Below, in pieces: positions 10,938-19,588 of a stretch of DNA of 20,000 nt. The translations under genes were made by a program, and so were the position numbers. The DNA is from Chromera velia. Its lineage: Eukaryota; Sar; Chromeraceae. The DNA is taken from the NCBI GenBank assembly GCA_018398765.1, contig JAHBMJ010000654.1, forward strand, positions 8,977 to 28,976. The letters run 5' to 3'. Each line of letters starts with the position of its first letter. The stretch's first letter is position 1. The notes under the pieces are model-generated. The model did not search any database. It was given only the letters and a program-made list of their open reading frames with translations, and had not been told where the DNA came from.

Positions 10938-11633
10938 TGCACGTGCATGCTACAGGAGCAGGAATGAAGTTAAGGACCGGACCGAAAGAACGGACGGAGC
11001 AGAGAGGGAATGACAGGTCAGATACACACCAGGTAGGCAGACACCTATAGCCTTCAGAAAACGGGAAGGTTCTGCCCGCTGTCTGAAAAAGAAAAAAGAG
11101 AACAACGGATGCAGTGGACAGGCAGATAGATGCACAGGTGCTCGACATAGAGTGTCTCTGCACTTCTATAGCAGAAACTAAATGAGGGGGCGACTGACGG
11201 ACGGGGGGACTGACAGAAAAGATGCCGTAATATTCCTCTGCAGTCTGCGCCTTCGGTTGGGGAATGGGCGGGATCACGAACTTATTCGACGCCAGCTGCA
11301 GGCAGAGAGAAACGGCAAGCATGGAGAAAGAGCGCAGGAGAGTTAACGTTTTTTGCATAGTGAAGAAGGAGAGACCGCTCAAGTCAAACGCGGTTCGGGT
11401 ATCCATTGAACGGAGACGTCAAACTCGGACAGTCGGGCGGGAACGAGGGGCGAAGGAGGGCCCATGCAGCCATGCAGGAAAGAATAGTGTAAGAACAAGG
11501 GACAGAGGACGTGGACGGTCACAGAGGCAGGGAGGGACAAGGGCTTTCCTTGCAATGGATCTTCCGTTCCTGGCGACGTCATCATTCAAGCACCTCAACC
11601 AGCCCCCCCCCCCCNCCACACACACACACACAG

Positions 11634-11668
<35 letters not shown>

Positions 11669-13808
11669 CACAAACGCACATAGAGAGAGAGAGAGAGGAG
11701 GAGAGAGAGAGCACTGCACTCACGATAAGGAAGTCGTCCAAGGTTCCTCCGATCTTTTGCATTGCGTTGATTTGCGGTCTCACCGCCTACTCGCTCGAAG
11801 CCAGACAGGCAGGCAGGCACCGATCGAAGTAGGGAGGGAGGAGAGAAGGAGAGGAAGAAGAGGGAGGGAGGGAAGGAGGGAGGGAGGGAGGGGGACCGGA
11901 AGGGAGGCAAGAAGACGAAAGGGGCAGCACACACGATGAGAGCGGAGGGGTACAGTAAATGAGTGAGTTCTGTGATGCACATTCACGCATATATCTATCC
12001 TTCCTTTCCCATATGCCATTATTTTTCCTTCTCCACACCCGACCACATATTGATAACAGAAACTCAATCATGAAAGAAGAACACGAAAGAGCAAACTCAC
12101 AAGAAGGAAACCCCCCCACACCCTGTCGGAGGGCCGCCTTCGAAATTGGAGGGCACTTTGTGATTTCACACCACTCGTCCAAAGTTTCGCCGATTTCTTC
12201 CACTTCCCGCGTCATTGCCTTCACCTTCGCTGTGTTCTTTTCAGCGTCGCCGCTCTGAATGGTGACGTGAGGTGATTTATGTCGTTGAATAATGAAAGAA
12301 AACAAAAAGCCGAAGGCAAAAAGGACTCTTAAGCATCATCCTTGGCCACACATGAACACTGACAAAAATTCCTGTTCCATCGCTGACGCAGAACACACAA
12401 CCAGACACTGGAAACTCAGAGAATAATCAAACAGAAAGATGCAATAAAAGACTAACACAGCGAACAAGCTTCAGACCCTATGCGGACGACATTCGGTCGC
12501 TCCTCGATTCTGTTTTTCCTAAAATTGTTTCATTACTCCCACAGACCACGAAACCCCATTACTTGCTCACTCGCAGCCCCTCCCTTTTCCTTTTTCTTTT
12601 TCTTCTAGTTTCTCGGAGAAAGAAAAAGGAACAATGGAACGACACCCACCGCCATCGAAACCGCTTGGAAGAGTTCCAGAATGTGTCCCGTCATGAGGTC
12701 AGGGAGGACCTTGAGTCTCTCTCCGTCCTTGCGCTCCAGGCTCTTTGCTATCTCAGGGGCGTACTCTTCCATTTTCTTCTGCATCTTCTTGTACTGCATC
12801 GTCGCCGTCATTGCAACCGCGACAGCGTCATCCTCCTGCCCAGAGAAGCTCCCGTCCTTCAGCTTTCGGAGAATCCACAGAACCTGCAACCATGTAAGTA
12901 ATGAAAGTAAAGTGTTCAGAGGGAGGGGGAAAGAAGGGTGAGCCTGTGAGACTGTCGCCACATACGGGAAAGAAAAGAGATAATTTACGGGACAAGGAAA
13001 AGGGGAAAAGGGAGAGGGAGAAAGGGCAAGGAAAGAGACAGAGGAGACACAGCCAGGAAGCCCACCAGCTCAAGCAAGCCGCCCGCCCCCAATTACCTGT
13101 GGTCTGAAATTTGCGATTTCTTTGACCATCTCTGCCTTCCTTGCCTCACTCGCTTCTTCCGGTCCACTGAACATATTCTTCAGACCGCCGAGAGGGTCAG
13201 GGAGCCTTAGCGTCGGTCTCTCTTCCTCGAAGGGCACGTCCAGGTCGTTAAGGGTCGCAAGGCCAAAAGCAGGAGACACCCCCAAAAGCCCCCCACCCAC
13301 AATCGCAGCGCCTCGAAGGAGCATGCCCCTCCGAGAGGGCGTCTCCCTGCCTTCCTCCTGGGGCAAGGCAGTCGTGACGGTTCGCGAGCCACGAGGTGAC
13401 ACGATCTGTTGAGGAGACAGGGAGGCAGCGGGCAGCAGTGGAAAGACACGAAAGCGGCTTCGAACAAGAATGGGGAAGGAAGCAAGGAGACGGGAGGATG
13501 AAGGAAAGAAAAGTGACCGAGACTGTGACAGAGACTGAGAGGCCGGAAGAAACCGATGTCATTCATGCTCTCTTGAATGCATTGGGGCGATTCGAGGGCA
13601 CAGGGAGAGGGCGGCCTTTCGGGGACAGAGCAATTAGATAGAAGTCCGAGGAGAAGACATAAAGACCAGAGATAGCGGGGTCAGAACTGGTACCGACCGG
13701 ACTGCTGAGCCGAAATCCAGCTGTCAAGGGCAACTGGTACGCTAGAAGCAATGCAAAGAGAGTCCCTAGCGGGGGGGCCCGTCTCTTTGAATAACAGAGG
13801 GACATCAT
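10451..13808 (-). CDS. Nuclear gene for a plastid-targeted thylakoid-lumen protein (368 aa), family not identified
   Basis: Seven exons on the minus strand: 13808-13698, 13405-13097, 12883-12650, 12254-12120, 11786-11724, 11295-11215 and 10624-10451, stop TAA at 10453-10451. All six introns are GT-AG and phase 0 (213-590 nt). Residues 1-31 form a signal peptide with hydrophobic core LGTLFALLLAYQLPLTAG. Phe32 follows at the predicted cleavage site and opens a Ser/Thr/Arg-rich transit peptide. Residues 58-87 are a twin-arginine thylakoid signal: RR at 62-63, hydrophobic core, AFGLA near 83-87. These imply ER, plastid membrane and TAT transit into the lumen. The mature part (~280 residues) is helical and charged (~118-248), with Cys 247 and 252, a Pro-rich stretch (~290-300), a Cys pair at 312 and 327 (CEFWGKKRAGPYSGRC) and an Arg/Glu-rich tail. 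The four-helix-like middle recalls small extrinsic photosystem II subunits (PsbQ or Psb31 type), but I cannot show homology. The first of two adjacent ATGs was taken as start because it begins the signal peptide. Confidence 0.85.
10903..10934. repeat. (GA)n microsatellite
   Basis: A GA run on the plus strand, which is CT on the sense strand of the lumen-protein gene. It lies in that gene's last intron (11214-10625). Confidence 0.95.
11605..11709. repeat. Poly-C, (CA)n and (GA)n compound repeat with one ambiguous base
   Basis: A C run holds an N at 11615, then about 60 bases of CA and about 30 bases of GA. It lies in the intron 11723-11296 of the minus-strand gene, where it reads CT then GT then G-run. 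The N marks an unresolved assembly position and an uncertain repeat length. Confidence 0.95.
11829..11892. repeat. GGGA-type purine repeat
   Basis: GGGAGGGAGG and GGAAG units form an uninterrupted purine tract on the plus strand. It lies in the intron 12119-11787, about 45 bases upstream of that acceptor on the sense strand, where it serves as a long polypyrimidine tract. Confidence 0.85.
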
Positions 13809-14045
13809 CTCCTGTTCCCAGATAGTGCCTGGTGTTCTCTTTTAGCAGTCTCTCCTTAGTACCAGTCCACTGGGCCTCTAACAAGAAGAAAGGGCTTTAT
13901 CGATACCTGTTACGACCTTGTCAGTGCCTGTCTGCTTTCTGACGGACTGCAAGAATGCAAATCTCCGGTCCTGTCATTCATTGTCATTCACACTCTCCTT
14001 GCAAGAAAGCGTCGGAGATGCGTCGGAGACAGCATGCATGGAGAC
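13809..14045. other. Upstream region of the lumen-protein gene
   Basis: About 240 bases lie between the start codon of the minus-strand gene and the first repeat element. It must hold the 5' UTR and core promoter if the gene has no upstream exon. I see no clear TATA box or initiator. A short word at 13905-13920 (CTGTTACGACCTTG) resembles the complement of the small-subunit rRNA 3' end, but the match does not extend. Confidence 0.4.
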
Positions 14046-14164
14046 ATTCAAACTATAGCCCGTCGCCGCCTATCCTATAGTTCGATAGTTTTACCTAGTG
14101 GGGCGCTAGATCATAGTACGTAGGATTTACGCCTTAGCGGAGGGTATCTCCGACAAGTCGTGAA
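14046..14164. repeat. Truncated copy of the 1.2-kb repeat (hairpin element only)
   Basis: About 119 bases resemble 14979-15090 and 16177-16288, from ATTCAAACTATAG through the GACAAGTCGTGAA end. It has a few substitutions and one small replacement near 14127-14140. The sequence on either side is unrelated to the full unit, so only this element is shared. The element's hairpin arms (14051-14058 and 14075-14082) are kept. Confidence 0.8.
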
Positions 14165-14430
14165 ACAAGAAAAAAAAAGGGGGCAAGCGCATGAAAGGAA
14201 AGTAAAGGAAAGGAAGAAAAGAAGGTTAAGAAAATAAGGGGCAAATTAATGGGGAGGGTCTCTTTGAAGTTGTTTTCCGCCGTCAAAGGGTAGCCTTTGC
14301 TAAGAGGACAAACTTTTAGAAAGTTTTTACCCTACCTCTCCCCTCTTTTTGTTGTTCTCCGAGTCCTACTCTACCGCCGCTTAAGAAATACGCCGCAGTA
14401 AAAGTGATCAATGAGCAGTGTTCCTAGATT
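14165..14430. other. Unassigned spacer between truncated and full repeat copies
   Basis: A purine-rich stretch (A-run and GGAAAG words) passes into mixed sequence with several short complementary segments, such as CAAAGGGTAGCCTTTG at 14285-14300. There is no open frame, and I found no second copy in the window. Confidence 0.45.
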
Positions 14431-15624
14431 CAGAACAGATGGAACGAACCGGAACCTTTTGATAGACTAGGCTAGATCCGTCCCTCATATACGGGGACGC
14501 GGCATGCATAACAAAAACCTCAATCAACAAGTCGTAAAGGCAGTTCCGGTCATAAACTTGCTTTATAGGCTGAGATATTCCCTATGTCAAGCAACTTTTT
14601 ATGTCCAGCCGCCTAAGGAAATCCTACGCGGCTCCCACTCTGCGTGTTTTCAGGATTCCCTTCTCATACTTCTCCCCCCGCTAACGATAAACGTCACCTT
14701 TCACAACTAGGATGGAATAGTCCTTCCCTAAAAAGTCAGATTCACTACCCGAGTGATTGCTCTTAACAGGTATGTGATTGAAAGAACGTATGATGTGCAA
14801 ATAATGTGGTGGGAGGGTAAGGTCCGTTTCGGTTTTTAAAACTGTCATTTCCCTTTCTCTCTTTTCTTTCTCTACTTTTCTGTTTTTTGATATATTCGTT
14901 TCATCTTTTTCATCTTACATACGGCGCCGCCGGCCGTTTGAACGCGTAGCCCCAGTCTACGTATTCCGTTTGCTTTCTATTCAAACTATAGCCCATCGCC
15001 GCCTATGCTATAGTTCGATAGTTTTACGTAGTAGGGCGTTAGATCATAGTACGTAGGATATTGGTGGAGGGTATCTCTGACAAGTCGTGAAGGCGGTTCC
15101 AGTCGTAAGTTTGCTTTATAGGCTGAGATATTCCTTATACTAAGCAGCTTTTTACGTCCGGCCACTTAAAGAAATTCTACGCGGCTTCTAGTCTGAAGTG
15201 CACCCCCAATCTGTCAGATAACGGCCTGTTTATGGGCATATTCGATCTACTATACTATCGCTAGTAAATTAAATTGCCTTCAAACTGGTTCCGCTTATCT
15301 GTAATCATATAAGTTTGGGCATGTTTTTGCATTTTTAGCATATAACTGCTGGTGGGTAAAGTTAAGCGTTTTAAACGCTACACTACTTAATTTACTTTGG
15401 TCAAATCCATGCCAAATTATTATTTAACTCATTTTTTACAGTTTAATTCACCTTATTTTAGTATTAATTTGCATAAGCTAGCAGATAGTAGCAGATGATG
15501 CAGATATGATTAAATTTCATAATTTTTGAACTTATGCCCACTGCCTATATTGTACTTTGATTTGCAGCAATCATTTGCTTCCTATTTTGAAACAAGAGAT
15601 ATTTATGCGAACAGAAACGCAATC
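14431..15624. repeat. 1.2-kb tandem repeat, copy 1
   Basis: This is the first of two head-to-tail copies with period 1198. It starts at CAGAACAGATGG and ends at AACGCAATC, with four extra bases before copy 2. Inside are two related ~110-bp blocks (from 14528 and 15081), a hairpin element (14979-15090), a GC-rich hairpin-forming word (ACGGC..GCCGT near 14921-14937) and an AT-rich second half with a 15-base palindrome (15365-15379). There is no convincing protein: a 68-codon frame from 14504 is cut short in copy 2. Confidence 0.95.
14984..15015. other. Conserved hairpin in repeat copy 1
   Basis: Nine-base arms (AACTATAGC and GCTATAGTT) flank a 14-base loop. The same hairpin is at 16182-16213, and with 8-base arms at 14051-14082. 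The loop CC[A/G]TCGCCGCCTAT is nearly constant. In the truncated copy the base that would extend the arm is lost but the eight-base core is kept. Direct DNA duplication explains part of this conservation. Confidence 0.7.
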
Positions 15625-15628
15625 AGAT

Positions 15629-16822
15629 CAGAACAGATGGGACGAACCGGAACCTTTTAATAGATTAGGCTAGATCCGTCCCTCATATACGGAGACGCGG
15701 CATGCATAACAAAAACTTTAATCAACAAGTCGTGAAGGCAGTTCCGGTCGTAAACTTGCTTTATAGGCTGAGATATTCCCTATGTCAAGCAACTTTTTAC
15801 GTCCGGCCGCCTAAGGAAATCCTACGCGGCTTCCACTCTGCGTGGTTTTAGGATTCCCTTCTCATACTTCTCCTTTCGCTAACGATAAATGTCACCTTTC
15901 ACAACCAGGACGGAATAGTCCTTCCCTAAAAAGTCAGATTCACTACCCGAGTAATTGTTCTTAACAGGTATGTGATTGAAAGAACGTATGATGTGCAAAT
16001 AATGTGGTGGGAGGGTAAGGTCCATTTCGGTTTTTAAAACTGTCATTTCCCTTTCTCTCTTTTTTTTCTCTACTTTTCTGTTTTTTGATATATTCGTTTC
16101 ATCTTTTTCATCTTACATGCGGCGCCGCCGGCCGTTTGAACGCGTAGCCCCAGTCTATGTATTCCTTTTGCTTTCTATTCAAACTATAGCCCATCGCCGC
16201 CTATGCTATAGTTCGATAGTTTTACCTAGTAGGGCGTTAGATCACAGTACGTAGGATATTGGTAGAGGGTATCTCCGACAAGTCGTGAAGGCGGTTTCGG
16301 TCGTAAGCTTGCTTTATAGGCTGAGATATTCCTTATACCAAGCAGCTTTTTATGTCCGGCCGCTTAAGGAAATCCTACGTGGCTTCTAGTCTGAAGCACG
16401 CCCCCAATCTGTCAGGTAACGGCCTGTTTATGGGCATATTCGATCTACTATACTATCGCTAGTAAATTAAATTGCCTTCAAACTGGTTCCGCTTATCTGT
16501 AATTATATGAGTTTGGGCATGTTTTTGCATTTTCAGCATATAGCTGCTGGTGGGTAAAGTTAAGCGTTTTAAACGCTACACTACTTAATTTACTTTAGTC
16601 AAATCTATACCAAATTATTGTTTAACTCATTTTTTACAGTTTAATTCACCTTATTTTAGTATTAATTTGCATAAGCCAGCAGATAGTAGCAGATGATGCA
16701 GATATAATTAAATTTCATAATTTTTGAACTTATGCCCACTGCCTATATTGTACTTTGATTTGCAGCAATCATTTGCTTCCTATTTTGAAATAAGAGATGT
16801 TTATGCGAACAAAAACGCAATC
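15629..16822. repeat. 1.2-kb tandem repeat, copy 2
   Basis: This aligns to copy 1 end to end without indels. By eye there are about 56 differences (about 95% identity), of which only three are transversions (near 15845, 16167 and 16226). It ends at AACGCAATC before unrelated sequence. The same internal blocks, hairpin and palindrome are present at +1198. Confidence 0.95.
16182..16213. other. Conserved hairpin in repeat copy 2
   Basis: Identical in arms and loop to the hairpin at 14984-15015, at exactly one repeat period. It is followed by CGATAGTTTT, which could pair with the left arm as an alternative. Confidence 0.7.
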
Positions 16823-17389
16823 TATACGCTTCAATCTTAAGTTAATTTAAATTGGTTTCTACTTGTTTATAGAAGAAGAAATTATGGTTTCGATCTCTTT
16901 TTTTCCATTGGGTGTATGTCACTCCATATCACTGTATGATGGTGTGTGTTCTCCATGACAACCAAATACAGTCTCTATAACGGTTTGTTTAATGCTCTTT
17001 CAAAGTTTTCTTGACACACCACTTTCTCTTTATTCATTTATTCATTCATTCATTCATTCATTGACTGTCTCTATTTTTAGTCAGTTGGTCAGTCATAGTC
17101 GGTAATTGAGTCTCTGACATTCATTCACTCAGTCAGTGAATTAATGGGTTATATGATAGACAGATATGGATAGATTAATGGACTGGGCGTACCGCAAGTC
17201 CCCCTCTAGTTTCATTCTTTCTCTAAGGCTGCAGCCTCAGTCAGCTCTTCTTTATGAATGTTTATTTTTGTTTGTCTCAACTTACTAACTGACGGGGTCG
17301 GGAAACAAACGAAGAGGCAAGGAGAATAAGTCAGACCGGCATCGTGACTGTCAGTCTTCGACGTTCTTTACACAGATCAGTCTGTATAA
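16823..17389. other. Non-coding stretch with ATTC repeats
   Basis: Mixed sequence with ATTC/ATTT units at 17028-17061 and further TCATTCA and CAGTCAGT words to about 17140. No gene is seen. The ATTC units resemble those at 10253-10277 on the other side of the lumen-protein gene. Confidence 0.55.
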
Positions 17390-17668
17390 TTTATTGCATA
17401 TAAGGTGGGGGAGCAGGCATGGACGTGGAGGAAGAAGGAGAGGGAGCTCGAGGGGGCTTTCCACATAAAGAAGGGGAAACAAATTTCCCTAGAAGAGCTC
17501 CTTGCACTCATGAGGAACCCCGAGAGACTCCCTCCAATGCGAGATCTCCTCAATTTCCTTCAGAGTCGTGACGCCATCGGCCCAGCTCCCAGGGGATCCC
17601 AGGGGGTGGTCCCAGTGGAAGGCTGGGGAGATTCTCTACATGGAAGAGGAAGAGGAAGGAGAAAATGA
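17390..17668 (+). CDS. Weak candidate exon with a helical Leu-rich segment
   Basis: This frame is open from 17390 to TGA at 17666-17668. It has no in-frame ATG near its beginning, so it would have to be an internal or terminal exon. It holds a charged start (WTWRKKERELEG) and a helix-like segment KQISLEELLALMRNPERLPP near the middle, then Gly/Arg-rich sequence. A different frame starting near 17560 continues into an acidic Glu/Asp run that ends at 17831. I do not recognise either. The purine-rich context makes chance open frames likely. Confidence 0.2.
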   Translation, partial: FIAYKVGEQAWTWRKKERELEGAFHIKKGKQISLEELLALMRNPERLPPMRDLLNFLQSRDAIGPAPRGSQGVVPVEGWGDSLHGRGRGRRK

Positions 17669-18310
17669 GGAAGGGGAAGAAGATGAAGATGAAGACGGGG
17701 CAGAAAAGAATGAGAGAAACGGGGAAGGAGAAAACGGGGATGACAAGGAGGATGAAGCAGGAGATAAAGAAGAAGAATCTGATGACTTCGAAAAAGAAGA
17801 GGAAGAGGGCAGGAAGGAGGAAGAAGAATGAAGAAAAAAAGCAAGAAGCAACGAGATGGACACAAACGGAGGGGACGAATGCATTGACCTTCCTTGCCTC
17901 GTTACGACGTCTCTATCTTCGTCCTCTTTGTTAGCCGCATCAGCAGAAAGGCCGAAGAGAAAGAAGGGAGAGTAAGGCGACGAAATACATAGAACGACCC
18001 ACTGAATCGTGCATACAGCACTTCATGCATAGACAACAGGATGATTCCTGACGTGGATAAACGAAGGGAAGAAGAGGAGGATAAGAAGGATGAAGAAAAG
18101 GGAGGAATGGGAAGAAAATGGAGATGAAGATAAGGAAAGAAATAATGAAAGAGATGAAGAAGAGGATAACAAGGACGGACGAGATCGAACAAGGAGGATG
18201 GCGTAAGAGATGAAGAAAAAAACGACTTCGGGATAGAAGAGGGAGACGGCTGGGGGGAAAGAAGAAGGGAGAAGAATTGAGGAAAAAGAAACAAGAAAAA
18301 AAAAAATGAA
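17640..18310. repeat. Long GA-rich purine tract
   Basis: Most of 17640-17850 and 18060-18310 is purine on the plus strand (GAAGAG, GATGAAGA, GGAGAA words), with a mixed patch at about 17870-18050. Frames through it read as poly-Glu/Asp/Lys on one strand and poly-Ser/Phe/Leu on the other. That is what a low-complexity purine tract gives in any frame, so I call it a repeat. Confidence 0.7.
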
Positions 18311-19132
18311 AGGCTATCAGATTGATGCATGATTGATGTAAACAGGAGTGGCAAATGCATTAACTCAATAAGCAATATCCTTTCTGAAGTGTAGATTTAC
18401 AGGTCGCTGTGAGCTGGATGTGAGCTAGGCAATGAATGTATCGAGAGCCACCAGCTTAAAACCGCATGAACAATACAAAACTTGTAGCTTCTTAAGAAGA
18501 TATAGAACTTTTTTTAAGAAGTTATAGTACTGTTATACAAAAAGGATAGATGGTTTGCAATTGATAAAAAATAACATGTATTTTTTTCATAAAATAAATT
18601 ATGTACTTTAATTATATAGACATGTTTCTAAACACATACAAAAAAAGTTGAAAACATATAAAAGACAAAAGCAACTTTTCATGTTTATTTCATGTTTAGG
18701 GCAGTATAGTTCGAAAAAAAAAATGATGCATTGTATAGATCTCTTTTATTTTTCCATTTAGTATTATATAATGAATTGTATGATCGATGAATCATAAATA
18801 TTAAACGCACAATCATATATTAATTTATGTATTCATAATTTTATATTATAATAAAAACTGCAATTTTAATTGTTTAAAAGTACATAAATACAGAAAATGC
18901 ATGCTTTATGGTACTCAAACTTTTCCCCATAAGTTTTTCTTAAAATCAATTAGAAATGAACTTTTACATGTTTTATTGTATACGAACACCATTCGGTATT
19001 CGCATTAACAATTATATTATAATTTTTATTGAAAGAAATTAATTGACTTCTCAAAAGAAATAATCTGCAAAATAATTTGCTATCGTTTAAACTTCCATCA
19101 ACTTAGCAATGTCGTTACATCTCGATCTAGAG
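18311..19132. other. AT-rich stretch without a gene
   Basis: From about 18470 the sequence is strongly AT-rich, like 1-740. It holds a perfect 12-base palindrome (CTTCTTAAGAAG near 18488) and a related CTT..AAG repeat just after. No open frame or RNA gene is seen. It ends where the inverted duplicate exon begins. Confidence 0.6.
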
Positions 19133-19588
19133 CTAAACAAACCCTTCACGTCTACTATTTTTGTTGCTGTTTTTATTGGAGGGGATGCTGTGAGCACTGA
19201 AAAACTGCAGCAGAGCAGACGCTCCCCACGAAACCCCTTCTAGAACCTGGCGCACAGCTCCCAGGAGACACGTTGGGACTGCGAGGGACCAGAAGAGGCA
19301 ACCACCGAAGAACACCCGAACGGTCGACACACGCTCTCCCGGAAGCTCCTCGGACAAATCCCATAACCCTATTCGGGGTCCAGAGCTCATCTCCTCATCT
19401 TCTAAATCCCCTGCGACGTCTCCCGGACCGTCCCGACTCCACCCCTCCTCCCCTTCATCTGCAGATCCAGAGCCCCCCCCGGGCTCCTCCCCATTCTCTC
19501 TCCCACCGTCCCCTTCGAGAGGTCCCCCAAGCCACTCGAGAAGGTCGCGCCGAAACCTATCGGAACCGTCAACCACCGACCCCATGTA
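19133..19588 (-). CDS. Duplicate of the probable terminal exon, with a different C-terminus
   Basis: On the minus strand this reads from an acceptor-like ATGCAG (exon from 19588) to the stop at 19135-19133, 151 residues. The first ~128 codons match 9318-9701 on the plus strand with three amino-acid changes (K to R, A to S, V to A) and five silent ones. After CTGCAG (19205) the sequence is unrelated: this copy ends FFSAHSIPSNKN and a short basic tail, whereas the plus-strand copy ends PLDAQGLKDYFNKK. The rest of the duplicate gene would lie beyond base 20000. It may be a live paralogue or a relic with an accidental new end. Confidence 0.45.
   Translation of the reverse strand, partial: YMGSVVDGSDRFRRDLLEWLGGPLEGDGGRENGEEPGGGSGSADEGEEGWSRDGPGDVAGDLEDEEMSSGPRIGLWDLSEELPGERVSTVRVFFGGCLFWSLAVPTCLLGAVRQVLEGVSWGASALLQFFSAHSIPSNKNSNKNSRREGFV

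Noticed and set aside
13900-13925. Word resembling the complement of an rRNA 3' end (TGTTACGACC)
   Set aside because: The match is about 10 bases long and does not extend into any rRNA-like sequence.
14504-14710. Small open frame in repeat copy 1
   Set aside because: A change in copy 2 stops it about 20 codons earlier, and the related internal blocks also contain stops. Changes are not biased to third positions.
14046-16822. CRISPR-like or transposon interpretation of the repeats
   Set aside because: There are only two full 1.2-kb copies, with no short regular repeats and spacers, no terminal repeats, no target-site duplication and no transposase or reverse transcriptase.
17560-18375. Ser/Phe/Leu-rich minus-strand frames
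   Set aside because: They are the complement of a GA-rich tract and look the same in any frame.
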